DNA of 7,386 nucleotides from Candidatus Dormiibacterota bacterium (GTDB lineage: Bacteria; Chloroflexota; Dormibacteria; Aeolococcales; Aeolococcaceae): contig PMYJ01000188.1 in the NCBI GenBank assembly GCA_003170875.1, forward strand, positions 1 through 7,386. Reading direction: 5' to 3'. Made by a program: the position numbers and the translations under genes. Below are positions 1 to 6,702 of this stretch, piece after piece. The notes under the pieces are model-generated. The model saw only the letters and a list, made by a program, of their open reading frames with translations, had not been told where the DNA came from and did not search any database. The first letter of the stretch is position 1; the number at the start of each line of letters is the position of its first letter.

Positions 1-498
1 CACTAGCGCGCCCCCGACAAAGTCGTGCCGGTCCGCGATCACCAGGGCTTGGAGGAAGAGGTCGCGAGCGAGCTCGTAGTTGCCCTCCTCGTTCGCGACC
101 AGTCCCAGCCGATTGAGGGGCCGAGTCAGAAGCCGCTCATCCCCCTCCTGTCGAGCCAGTTCCACGGCCTCCTGCAGGAGAGTGCGCGCGGCCTCGCTAT
201 CCCCGCTAGCCCCGCGGTGGATCGCCAGGCCGCCCTGGAAGGCCAGCACGTTCACCAGCTCCCATCGCTGGCCATCCTCGGTGGCGAGCCGGCGTGACTC
301 GTTGAGATAACGTTCCGCAGCTTCGAAGTCGCCGATGTTGATGTAGAGGACACCCGCCATCAAATCGGCCTTGACCCGCTGTGGGCCGTCCGCCCGAATG
401 ACCTGCAGCGCCCAGTCGATGCCCTCGTCGTACAGCTCGCGCGTGAAGCAGTACCAGACGAGACATCCTCTCCAGCCACAATATCCACGTCTTCCCAT
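1..498 (-). CDS. TPR-rich protein, partial (runs off left edge; 5' end apparently lost)
   Basis: A minus-strand frame is open from the window edge to an in-frame stop at 526-528; the first ATG in it is 496-498. From about base 465 downwards the translation is a clear run of tetratricopeptide-type helix pairs with the usual small/aromatic pattern, for example GVLYINIGDFEAAERYL, then RLGLVANEEGNYELARDLF. Such arrays occur in large signal-transduction ATPases (LuxR, BTAD or adenylate-cyclase-associated regulators), where they act as protein-interaction scaffolds; which of these it belongs to cannot be told. The roughly 11 residues before CLVWYCFTREL are not TPR-like, and the 498 ATG has no convincing ribosome binding site, so the true N-terminal part is probably missing. 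The break falls where the opposing permease fragment also begins, which suggests a rearrangement. The C-terminus lies outside the window. Confidence is high that this is coding TPR sequence and low on the start. Confidence 0.66.
   Translation of the reverse strand, partial: MGRRGYCGWRGCLVWYCFTRELYDEGIDWALQVIRADGPQRVKADLMAGVLYINIGDFEAAERYLNESRRLATEDGQRWELVNVLAFQGGLAIHRGASGDSEAARTLLQEAVELARQEGDERLLTRPLNRLGLVANEEGNYELARDLFLQALVIADRHDFVGGALV
450..490. other. Probable rearrangement or assembly junction between two 5'-truncated genes
   Basis: Reading leftwards on the minus strand, TPR-like sequence is recognisable from about base 465. Reading rightwards on the plus strand, DppB-like permease sequence is recognisable from about base 485. 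Both genes lack their upstream portions and they point away from each other, so no promoter or N-terminal coding sequence remains for either. A single breakpoint in this interval explains both truncations. It may be a genuine inversion or deletion, or a chimeric join made by the assembler; the sequence alone cannot separate these. Confidence 0.55.
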
Positions 499-968
499 TT
501 CCGGAGACCTGGACGCCGCTCCACGTCAACCCGCTGGCCTGGGCCGACAACTTAGCGCTACCCTCGATTACCCTGGCACTGGTCAGCGCGGCCGTGTATG
601 CGCGGCTTTCGCGGAGTTCACTTAGCGCAGCGCTTCACGAGGACTACATCAGGACGGCGAGAGCCAAGGGACTGTCGGAGCGTCGGGTGCTCTACCGCCA
701 CGCCCTGAGAGCTGCCCTTGCGCCCCTGATGAGCCAATTTGGCATCGACCTAGCGGCGGTCCTCGGCGGGGTGGTCGTGGTCGAGGTGGTGTTCGGGATC
801 CCCGGTTTGGGGCACCAGCTCATCACCGCCGTGGATACCGACGATCTGCCGATGATTCAGGGGATCGCCCTGCTCACCTCGGCCTTCGTGGTGATCGCGA
901 ACCTCGTCGTCGACTTGCTCTATGCGGTCATCGATCCCAGGGTGCACATCACGCACACCCGGGTCTGA
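480..968 (+). pseudogene. C-terminal fragment of a DppB/OppB-type ABC transporter permease
   Basis: The plus-strand frame is open from 447 (after a TGA at 444-446) to the TGA at 966-968 and encodes about 160 residues of an inner-membrane permease of the dipeptide/oligopeptide/nickel family. Recognisable parts in order are: the periplasmic segment with NPLAWADNLALPSITLAL leading into a membrane helix; YARLSRSSL; the cytoplasmic coupling (EAA) loop DYIRTARAKGL with RHALRAALAP; the helix with VFGIPGLG; and the last helix ending in the family-typical DPRV. Full-length members are about 310-340 residues, so the N-terminal half is absent. The first in-frame standard start is a GTG at 594, inside a conserved helix, so it is not a true start. 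No DppC-type partner, ATPase or binding protein follows. A functional transporter subunit is unlikely. Confidence 0.85.
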
Positions 969-1185
969 GCGCAGCGCACTGGACTCGAGCCGGGGCGGCG
1001 GCCGCGGCCGCGCTCCGGCCCCGTAATGAGCCGCGGCGCTAGGCGCGGCTTCGGCCCCGTGGCCCCGCTCGTCCGTGGCAACGTTGGGTGGCATTCCAGT
1101 GGAATCAGCCGGAGGCACGCGAGGTTGGTCGAGTTTGCTGCACTCTTCTCCCCTGGCTTCCGCACGGCGGACGAGGCCCGATGCC
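969..1185. other. Gene-free spacer between permease fragment and glycosyltransferase-like gene
   Basis: The spacer lies between two convergent 3' ends. No credible coding frame is seen on either strand. It holds a very GC-rich block (about 991-1061) with a 7-bp stem AGCCGCG/CGCGGCT (1029-1035 with 1044-1050) and the short repeated string CGGCCCCGT (1015-1023 and 1053-1061), then a clean palindrome at 1093-1105. No T-run follows these stems on either strand, so none is a textbook intrinsic terminator. Confidence 0.5.
1093..1105. repeat. Perfect palindrome ATTCCA-G-TGGAAT
   Basis: This is a perfect inverted repeat with 6-bp arms around a single central G. Flanking GGC and GCC extend it as an imperfect stem across a two-base CA bulge. 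It lies between convergent gene ends, about 80 bases beyond the stop of the minus-strand membrane protein, so it could serve as a transcript 3'-end structure or a protein-binding site. No function can be assigned. Confidence 0.35.
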
Positions 1186-2394
1186 CTAGGCCGGATCGGA
1201 CACCCGAGAGTCCGGGAGCGCGGGTTCGGCCGTCATCGTGCGAACCTTCACGCCGAACAGATCGGTGAGCAGCAGGGCCATCCCGCAAGCCATGGGCAGC
1301 GATACACAAATAGCGGGGGCGCTGGCCATCCGGGCAACGGCGGCGGCGGAGAAGAGAACGGGAATGTACAGTCGCCAGTTGTCCACCCTCCCCGGCCGGG
1401 CAAGCCACCAGATGGTCGCGAAGGTGCAGGGATCGACCAGGTAGTAGGGCCAGACCGACTTGGCGAGCAGCGGCAGGCAGGCGGTGGACAGGGCCATGAG
1501 GGCATAGACCCGGGGCGAGCCCGGGGCCGTGGCCCCGCGACGCCGAACTGCCAGCCAGGTCAGGACGACCGCCACCGCGCCGAAGACGAGGGCGTCGTCG
1601 TGCTGGATGAAGGCAGCGACCGGGGTCTGCGGGAAGAGCGTCCAGAGCGAGCCGCCGAGAGCCGGTACCTGACCGCGATAGGTGACCAGTGACGCGATCA
1701 CATCGCGACCGTCGGCGAGGAGGAAGGGGAACAGGCCGGCGGCTGCGACGATCGCCGCCGTACCCAGAAACATGGCGGCCGCCCGGAAGCGCCGGCCAGC
1801 GAGAAGGATGAGGACGAGCGGGAGGACTGCGAGCAGCACGGCGGTCTGGGTGAGCAGGGCGAGCCCGAGGAGGCATCCCGCCATGGCGGTCCGGCCGCGG
1901 CTGAGCTGCCGCACCGTCAGCAGGATGAGCCAGAGCTCGAGGGGAAGCTCGGCGTGGCCGTAGCAGACCATGCCGATCCAGAGCGGCGGCGCGAGCAGAA
2001 ACGCCGACCAGGTGACGACGGAGCGGGGAAATGGATGGCCGCGCGCTTCCCCCACGGCCCGGACCGCCTCGCGCGCGAAGGCTAGGGCGAAGAGGCCGAA
2101 GAGGCCCATGACCACCGCGTCGCGGAGCGGGGCGTCGGCCTGCCACCCCAAGGCGTTGACAGCGGCGACCACGGCGGTGAGGGGCAGGAGGCTGAGCGGT
2201 CCGTTGTCACTCCGCCAGAGCCCACTGTGGACGGTGTAGATCAAGAGCGGGTGGCCCCGGAGAGCGAGCTCGGCCATGGGCCAGCGAAAGAGATCGAGGT
2301 CGCTCTTGCTCCAGAAGGCGAAGGTGGCGAGCGCCAGCCCGGCCAGGAAGGCGGTGGCGAGCAGGTGTGGCGCCACCCGGCGGCCGATGCGCAA
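1186..2394 (-). CDS. Polytopic membrane protein, probable GT-C (GT87/DUF2029-like) glycosyltransferase
   Basis: The protein is about 402 residues from the TTG at 2394 and ends at TAG 1188-1186. It is strongly hydrophobic, with roughly nine or ten membrane spans. The first helix (around residues 9-28) is followed by an outward loop with an Asp pair, SKSDLDLFRWPMAEL (D32 and D34), the usual position of the catalytic Asp in lipid-phosphate-sugar-dependent GT-C enzymes. The loop YTVHSGLWRSDNGPL and the segment CLLGLALLTQTAVLLAVLPL also match the GT87/DUF2029 style, as does the late YYLVDP loop. By family it would transfer a sugar from a polyprenyl-phosphate donor on the outer membrane face; the substrate is unknown. 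The start is uncertain: AAGGAG at 2431-2426 is ideally spaced for ATC 2418-2416 (410 residues), while TTG 2394 and GTG 2376 have no RBS. No glycan genes are adjacent. Confidence 0.75.
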   Translation of the reverse strand: MRIGRRVAPHLLATAFLAGLALATFAFWSKSDLDLFRWPMAELALRGHPLLIYTVHSGLWRSDNGPLSLLPLTAVVAAVNALGWQADAPLRDAVVMGLFGLFALAFAREAVRAVGEARGHPFPRSVVTWSAFLLAPPLWIGMVCYGHAELPLELWLILLTVRQLSRGRTAMAGCLLGLALLTQTAVLLAVLPLVLILLAGRRFRAAAMFLGTAAIVAAAGLFPFLLADGRDVIASLVTYRGQVPALGGSLWTLFPQTPVAAFIQHDDALVFGAVAVVLTWLAVRRRGATAPGSPRVYALMALSTACLPLLAKSVWPYYLVDPCTFATIWWLARPGRVDNWRLYIPVLFSAAAVARMASAPAICVSLPMACGMALLLTDLFGVKVRTMTAEPALPDSRVSDPA

Positions 2395-2425
2395 CGCGAC
2401 TGCAGTGAGCGACGCGATGATCGTG

Positions 2426-2431
2426 CTCCTT
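2426..2431 (-). promoter_or_regulatory. Shine-Dalgarno AAGGAG upstream of an ATC codon
   Basis: AAGGAG on the minus strand ends 7 bases before ATC 2418-2416, which is in frame with the membrane protein. No ATG, GTG or TTG occurs at a useful distance in any frame. Either ATC is the initiator, which is rare, or an ATG has mutated or been miscalled. Confidence 0.45.
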
Positions 2432-2497
2432 AGGCGGGTGATGGGAGGGATGGACGGGCCTTTCTGAGCGGGGTTGCTCGAGTGACATTCCCCAACA

Positions 2498-2530
2498 CTG
2501 GCCCACCCCAGGGTGTCAATTTCACCCTTG
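2498..2530 (+). repeat. 33-bp direct repeat, copy 1 (upstream of the methyltransferase)
   Basis: The repeat starts CTGG, ends TTG, and contains the exact 14-base core TGTCAATTTCACCC (2514-2527). Aligned without gaps to 3524-3556, 28 of 33 bases are identical. It lies in the spacer between the divergent membrane-protein and methyltransferase genes. The AT-rich core stands out against the local base composition. Its nature is unknown; insertion-sequence end remnants or recombination sites are possible. Confidence 0.7.
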
Positions 2531-2741
2531 AAACGGCTTTCTGGGCCCGGCGCCAGGCTTAATGGCCGCTCACGGACAGCCGTTCGAGACCAGCCGCTGG
2601 CGGTCGCTGTCATCAGTCGCCGCCCAGGCGCGTATCCGGCTTCCCGGCCGGGTCCCCTCGAGTAGCAGCCGCTCCGCGTGGTGGACGGTGTCAGAGGTGC
2701 ACGAGCCGCGGCGAGGAGCGAGATCGGGCAAACTGACGTGC
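2531..2741. other. Spacer between repeat copy 1 and the methyltransferase start
   Basis: The methyltransferase frame is open through here (back to an ATG at 2562), but its translation is rich in Ser, Arg and Pro and does not resemble the family. There is no convincing ribosome binding site before 2742; GAGGAG at 2712-2717 is too far away. No clear promoter was found. Confidence 0.4.
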
Positions 2742-3515
2742 ATGGAGTCGAGCGGAGACGTCGCGCGACGGGACCCCGGCGATCGCCACCACCAACGAGG
2801 CAAGTACGGCGTCGACGGAGGCAACGTCGGCGTGCCGCTGTTCGTCGTTGTCGAGGCCGGGCTTTCGGGCGCTCTCTGGTGGGCGCTGCGCCGTGGCAGG
2901 CGCGGCATCGCCAGCTTGGCCGGTCTCGCCAGCCTCGCGGTGGCCGGGATAGGCGCGGGTTACCTCTACTCCTCGGGGCAAGGCAAGCTCGCGACCTGGG
3001 CAGAGGTGCTCGATGAGCTACAACTTTCGGGGAACCAGCGTCTCCTGGATGTGGGGTGCGGTCGGGGAGCCTTGCTGATGCTGGCAGCACACCGGTTGCC
3101 AGCGGGCGAGGCGGTGGGCGCGGATATCTGGCGTCGTCGCGATCAGAGCGGTAACAGTCGCGCGGCCGCCGAGCGCAACGCAACCGTGGAGGGAGTCTCT
3201 GACCGCGTCAGCCTCGTCGATGCTGACGCGCGGGACCTGCCCTTCCCGTCGGCGGCATTCGATGTCGTGGTGAGCAATCTGGTGTTCCACAACATCCCGT
3301 CGACCGAAGGCCGCAACCGGGCACTGTCCGAGGCTGTGAGGGTGCTGCGTGATGGCGGCCAACTGAGGATCGTTGATGAGGGAGCGGACCGCTATCCCGA
3401 TGTTCTCCGCAACGCCGGATGCGTCGACATCGTCACCCGTCGACTCGACTGGCGGACCTGGTACGGCGTTCCCGGCAATTACCAGATCTTGGTCTCGGCC
3501 AGGAAGCCCATTTGA
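2742..3515 (+). CDS. Membrane-anchored class I SAM-dependent methyltransferase
   Basis: The product has 257 residues from ATG 2742. It carries a short polar N-terminus with KYGVD (21-25), two predicted membrane helices (about 28-48 and 56-76), then a cytosolic Rossmann-fold methyltransferase domain. Motif I is LLDVGCGRG (101-109; D103, G105, G107, G109). The acidic end of beta-2 is D128 in GADIW, followed by DQSGN. Motif II lies at DADARDLPF (160-168), FDVVVSNLVFHNIP (173-186) forms the beta-4 region, and VLRDGGQLRIVD (201-212) forms beta-5. The SAM-binding residues are all present, so the enzyme looks active. The order KYGVD, membrane hairpin, domain with DLW/DIW-DxSGN and a C-terminal TARKP/SARKP-like end is a layout I recognise from actinobacterial and related genomes; the substrate is not known to me. 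The gene stands alone, bracketed by direct repeats. The ATG at 2562 would add 60 atypical residues and was not chosen. Confidence 0.88.
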   Translation: MESSGDVARRDPGDRHHQRGKYGVDGGNVGVPLFVVVEAGLSGALWWALRRGRRGIASLAGLASLAVAGIGAGYLYSSGQGKLATWAEVLDELQLSGNQRLLDVGCGRGALLMLAAHRLPAGEAVGADIWRRRDQSGNSRAAAERNATVEGVSDRVSLVDADARDLPFPSAAFDVVVSNLVFHNIPSTEGRNRALSEAVRVLRDGGQLRIVDEGADRYPDVLRNAGCVDIVTRRLDWRTWYGVPGNYQILVSARKPI

Positions 3516-3523
3516 CCCAACGG

Positions 3524-3556
3524 CTGGACCACACCAGTATGTCAATTTCACCCCTG
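3524..3556 (+). repeat. 33-bp direct repeat, copy 2 (downstream of the methyltransferase)
   Basis: This is the same-orientation partner of 2498-2530: 28 of 33 positions match and the 14-base core TGTCAATTTCACCC (3540-3553) is exact. It starts 9 bases after the methyltransferase stop codon. The two copies begin 1026 bp apart, so the pair tightly encloses that gene. Confidence 0.7.
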
Positions 3557-3632
3557 TGCGACCTCCAGAGCGGCCGCTGGCCCACTGCGGGAAACGGGCT
3601 CTCCGCCCGGGTCAGCTCACTGATGTCGTCAC

Positions 3633-3670
3633 TTCCGGAAGCCCCGTTGACTAGCTCGACGGGCCCGGAA
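3633..3670 (+). terminator. Stem-loop downstream of the methyltransferase, possible terminator without U-tract
   Basis: The outer arms TTCCGG (3633-3638) and CCGGAA (3665-3670) and inner arms CCCGT (3643-3647) and ACGGG (3659-3663) pair perfectly, with an asymmetric AAGC/C internal bulge and an 11-base loop. It lies about 120 bases after the methyltransferase stop. No T-run follows on either strand, so it is not a classical intrinsic terminator. Confidence 0.35.
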
Positions 3671-3752
3671 AGAGTGAGGCCATGCCGCTCTTGATCGGTT
3701 AGGTTCGCTTCCTAGTAGATTCTCCACGTTGCGAGGGGTGGGGATGCCCTCG

Positions 3753-3780
3753 CCGCCGAGCCGTGGTTGCGGCTGGGCGG
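3753..3780. repeat. Strong inverted repeat (10 bp with one G-G mismatch, 6-base loop)
   Basis: Arms CCGCC (3753-3757) and AGCCG (3759-3763) pair with CGGCT (3770-3774) and GGCGG (3776-3780); only the opposed G at 3758 and G at 3775 fail to pair. The loop is TGGTTG. It sits about 170 bases upstream of the LuxR-type gene, where a regulator-binding site or RNA structure could act. No T-run follows. Confidence 0.45.
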
Positions 3781-3916
3781 TTGGCCGGTGGACAGGGTCT
3801 TGATCGGCATGCGTCGACGTCACGCGGTACTCGCTTCAATCAGGCCGGTCGCCAGGATCGGGCCGACGGGCGGAATCGCGCTGTCCCCGTGGGTCGAGCC
3901 ACGCTCCCGGTGGCTG

Positions 3917-3944
3917 TTGCAAACCTTCCCTTTCTATCTACGAT
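3917..3944 (+). promoter_or_regulatory. Sigma-70-type promoter placed for leaderless transcription of the LuxR-type gene
   Basis: The -35 box TTGCAA (3917-3922) and -10 box TACGAT (3939-3944) are separated by 16 bp. The -10 box ends 7 bases before ATG 3952, so transcription would begin at or next to the A of the start codon. The GAGGA at 3946-3950 is only one base from the ATG, too close to act as a normal ribosome binding site. Both facts favour a leaderless mRNA, a common mode in Actinomycetota. Confidence 0.5.
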
Positions 3945-3951
3945 TGAGGAC

Positions 3952-6582
3952 ATGGCCCGCGCTGCAGTCACTGGTCGCGGCCCGAGAGGCTCGGAGGAGC
4001 TGCTTGAGCGGGCAAGGGAGCTTTCGTTGTTGGGCGACGCTCTCTCGTCGGTGGAACGAGAGGGCCGGGGCCAGGTAGTGCTCGTGAACGGCGAAGCGGG
4101 GGGCGGGAAGACGGCCCTTCTGCGTTCGTTCTGCGGCGCGGTTGCGTCTTCGGTGCACGTGCTCTGGGGTGCGTGCGATCCCTTGTTCGCGCCTCGTCCT
4201 CTCGGCCCCCTGTTCACGATCGGGGAAGTGGCCCGCGGAGAGTTCCACGACCTCGTAGAAAGGGGGGCTTCGCCGCACGAAGTTCTCCTCGCCCTTGTCC
4301 ATGAACTGCGTTCTGCTGCTCCGACTGTTCTGGTGCTCGAGGACCTCCATTGGGCTGACGAAGCCACCCTTGACGTGTTCACCCTGCTCGCTCGTCGGGT
4401 GGAGACGGTCCAAACACTCCTCGTCGGCACGTATCGCGCCGACACCCTGGCTCGAGCCCACCCGCTGCGTCGAGTCCTCGGGGAGATGGCTACCACGGCC
4501 CATGTCCAACGGCTCAAGCTCATGCCCCTGTCGATCGACGCCGTCTCCGAACTTTCTGCGCCACATGGCGTCGATGGCGCCAAACTGTACGAGAAAACCG
4601 GAGGCAACCCGTTCTTCGTCGTCGAAGCGCTCGCCGGAGGCGGCGAAGAGATCCCCGCCACGGTGAGAGAAGCGGTGCTCGCCCGGTCGATGCGCTTGAG
4701 CTCAGCCGCCCAGGCGCTCCTCGAAGCTGTCGCAGTGGTGCCGCAACCGGCCGAGTTGTGGCTCTTGGAAGCGCTGGCGGGCGCCGACCTTCAAACCCTC
4801 GACGAGTGCACGGCTTCGGGGATGCTTGTGGCGCAACCGGATGGGGTCATGTTCCGCCACGAGCTAGCTCGTCTCAGCATCGAGGGCTCCATCGGACCGG
4901 CACGGAGCACCGCCCTGCACCGCAAGGCCCTGGCCGCCCTCGCTAGACGGTCCGGCACCTCATCTGACTTCGCCCGCCTCGCCCATCATGCCGAGGCAGC
5001 CGGGGATGCGGACGCCGTCGTCCGGTTCGCGCGAGCGGCCGCCGAGCGGGCAGCTTCGCAGGATGCCCATCGGGAGGCGGCCGCGCAGTACGCACGTGTT
5101 CTCCGATTCGGTGAGAGCCTTCCCGTCGCCGAACGGGCAGACGTACTGGAGCGGCGCTCGCACGAGTGCTACCTGACCGACGAAAACGATGAGGCAGTCG
5201 CCGCGGCGCAGCAAGCTCTGGAGCACTATCGCGCCCTGGGAGACAAGCTGGCCGAGGGGCGCTCGCTTCGACGCCTTTCAGGGTTCTTGTGGTGCCCAGG
5301 GCGGACGAGCGAATCGGATCGTGCGGCACGCGAGGCCGTCGCTGTGCTCGAACTGCTGCCGGCGGGCCCGGAGCTTGCGCGGGCATACGCGAAGCGGGCC
5401 CGGGACATCTCAGACACCGAGGGCCTCGGCGCCGCGCTCAGCTGGGCCCGGAGGGCATTGCGACTGGCCGAGGAATGCAACGAACCCAGGACAGCCATCC
5501 AAGCCCGGAGGCTTCTGGCGTGCTCGCTACCCGATGGCGGCCTGGAAGAAATGGAACACCTGATCGACGAAGCGGAGCGGAGTGGGGATCACGAATTGGT
5601 GGGCGACATGTTCGTTGGGTTGGTGGACACCGCCGTCTCTCGGCGCCGCGTCGACCTCGCTGCGCGGCAGCTCGCCAAGGGCCTCGAGTACTGCAGCGAC
5701 CACGGCTTCGAGCTTAACCGTCTCTACCTGCTTAGCTTCCGGGCGCGTCTCTACCTCGCCCAAGCTCGCTGGGACGCGGCCGAAGAAGCGGCTGACGTTG
5801 TCTTGCGGATCCCTCGAAGGTCGATCAACCCTCGGGTCACAGCCCTGACGGTGCTGGGGCTGGTCCGGGCACGACGGGGCCACCCGGACGCCGGCCCTCT
5901 CTTGGACCGAGCATGGAGCCTGGTCGAATCGACGGGGGAGCTCAACCGGCTGGGACCCGTGGCGGCAGCCCGCGCCGAAGTCGCCTGGCTCGCCGGCGAG
6001 CCCCATCGCGTGGGCGCGGCGACGGACCTGGCTCTTGCAATGGCTCAGGATCGCTCAGTGGCCCTGGCTGACGAGTTGGCCGTCTGGCGCCGGCGGGCGG
6101 GGCTCGCGGCGGGCAACCCTGTCGACCCTGGGGCTCCCTTCGGCCTGCAGCTCAACGGGTGGTTCGAGGCGGCTCACTCGATGTGGTCCGCGTCGGGTTG
6201 CCCTTACGAAGCCGCGCTCGCGCTCGCCGACGCTCAGGACGAAAAGCTGTTGCGCCGCTCGCTCGAGGAGCTGCAACGGCTCGAAGCCCGCCCGGCTGCG
6301 GCGATCGTCGCCCGCCAGCTGCGCGAGCGGGGCGAACGCTCCCTCCCTCGGGGTCCTAGGCCGTCCACGCGGCGAAACCCTGCGCTGCTCACAGCTCGCG
6401 AACTGGAGGTCCTCTCGCTGGTGGCGCAGCGCCTGCGCAACGTGGAGATCGCCGAGCGCCTCCATCTCACCGAGAAGACCGTGGACCATCACCTGTCGGC
6501 GATCCTGGGCAAGCTCGGCGTCCGATCACGGACAGAAGCAGCAGCGGCCGCGGCCGAGCTCGGCATCGAGCTCGCGTCCTGA
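3952..6582 (+). CDS. Large LuxR-family transcriptional regulator with N-terminal AAA/STAND-type ATPase
   Basis: This is an 876-residue cytosolic regulator. It begins with LLERARELSLLGDAL (17-30), the usual entry to the ATPase domain. Walker A is GEAGGGKT (47-54; K53, T54), Walker B is VLVLEDLHWAD (126-136; E130, D131), GTYR (159-162) matches the sensor-1 strand, and GGNPFFVVE (217-225) is the typical GNPF motif. The middle, to about residue 790, is Ala/Leu/Arg-rich helical-repeat (TPR-like) sequence that probably senses a ligand or partner. The C-terminus (about 812-865) is a LuxR/GerE helix-turn-helix: LTARELEVLSLVA, NVEIAERLHLTEKTVDHHL, then KLGVRSRTEA. All ATPase motifs are intact, so nucleotide-dependent control of DNA binding is likely, as in the MalT/LAL class. 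The target is unknown. ATG 3952 was chosen because family homology starts there and a promoter precedes it; the frame is open back to 3763. It is transcribed alone. Confidence 0.92.
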   Translation: MARAAVTGRGPRGSEELLERARELSLLGDALSSVEREGRGQVVLVNGEAGGGKTALLRSFCGAVASSVHVLWGACDPLFAPRPLGPLFTIGEVARGEFHDLVERGASPHEVLLALVHELRSAAPTVLVLEDLHWADEATLDVFTLLARRVETVQTLLVGTYRADTLARAHPLRRVLGEMATTAHVQRLKLMPLSIDAVSELSAPHGVDGAKLYEKTGGNPFFVVEALAGGGEEIPATVREAVLARSMRLSSAAQALLEAVAVVPQPAELWLLEALAGADLQTLDECTASGMLVAQPDGVMFRHELARLSIEGSIGPARSTALHRKALAALARRSGTSSDFARLAHHAEAAGDADAVVRFARAAAERAASQDAHREAAAQYARVLRFGESLPVAERADVLERRSHECYLTDENDEAVAAAQQALEHYRALGDKLAEGRSLRRLSGFLWCPGRTSESDRAAREAVAVLELLPAGPELARAYAKRARDISDTEGLGAALSWARRALRLAEECNEPRTAIQARRLLACSLPDGGLEEMEHLIDEAERSGDHELVGDMFVGLVDTAVSRRRVDLAARQLAKGLEYCSDHGFELNRLYLLSFRARLYLAQARWDAAEEAADVVLRIPRRSINPRVTALTVLGLVRARRGHPDAGPLLDRAWSLVESTGELNRLGPVAAARAEVAWLAGEPHRVGAATDLALAMAQDRSVALADELAVWRRRAGLAAGNPVDPGAPFGLQLNGWFEAAHSMWSASGCPYEAALALADAQDEKLLRRSLEELQRLEARPAAAIVARQLRERGERSLPRGPRPSTRRNPALLTARELEVLSLVAQRLRNVEIAERLHLTEKTVDHHLSAILGKLGVRSRTEAAAAAAELGIELAS

Positions 6583-6600
6583 CCCGGCTGGCGTCGCCAA

Positions 6601-6613
6601 CCTGGGTACCAGG
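6601..6613 (+). terminator. Perfect palindrome after the regulator, possible transcript end
   Basis: CCTGG and CCAGG arms surround GTA, 18 bases past the regulator's stop codon. Further outward TGGCG (6589-6593) and CGCCCA (6616-6621) could add an imperfect outer stem. The T-run of an intrinsic terminator is missing, so the terminator role is inferred from position alone. Confidence 0.35.
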
Positions 6614-6673
6614 GGCGCCCAAGATGGGGAGCGTTCCCGATGAGTGCCAGACGCATTCTTGGCTGAATGGTGG

Positions 6674-6687
6674 GGTCGATGTCGACC
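6674..6687 (+). promoter_or_regulatory. Inverted repeat GGTCGA-TG-TCGACC before the small basic protein gene
   Basis: Perfect 6-bp arms lie around a 2-base centre and end 4 bases before the ribosome binding site AGGAG (6692-6696) and 15 bases before ATG 6703. The position suits an operator for a dimeric regulator, for example the neighbouring LuxR-type protein, although no link is shown by the sequence. Confidence 0.4.
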
Positions 6688-6702
6688 GCTTAGGAGATGG
6701 AC

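Larger units (their letters stand above)
3557..3916. other. Long spacer with hairpins, no credible gene
   Basis: Translations on both strands are rich in Arg, Pro and Ser and show no domain signature. The regulator frame is open from 3763, but its first 63 residues do not resemble the family and the ATPase domain begins only after 3952. The stretch contains two strong imperfect stem-loops (3633-3670 and 3753-3780), listed separately. Confidence 0.45.

Noticed and set aside
920..2146. A 408-codon open frame on the minus strand, and the plus-strand frame at 1075-1692, overlapping the glycosyltransferase-like gene
   Set aside because: Their products are rich in Arg, Pro, Gly and Ser with no hydrophobic or domain pattern; they are shadow frames of a GC-rich gene whose true frame shows clear membrane helices.
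2491..2519. TTGACA on the minus strand inside repeat copy 1 as a -35 box for the membrane protein gene
   Set aside because: No acceptable -10 hexamer lies 16-18 bp downstream, and the hexamer is part of the repeat core present in both copies.
2562..2741. Upstream ATG at 2562 as methyltransferase start
   Set aside because: The extra 60 residues are low-complexity and precede the usual KYGVD N-terminus of the family; 2742 gives a normal length.
3763..3951. Upstream start at 3763 for the LuxR-type regulator
   Set aside because: It would begin inside a strong hairpin, the added residues do not look like the family, and a promoter lies just before 3952.
3840..4661. Long minus-strand frame antisense to the LuxR-type gene
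   Set aside because: It is Ser/Arg/Thr-rich with no domain; the plus strand carries intact Walker A and B motifs in the same place.
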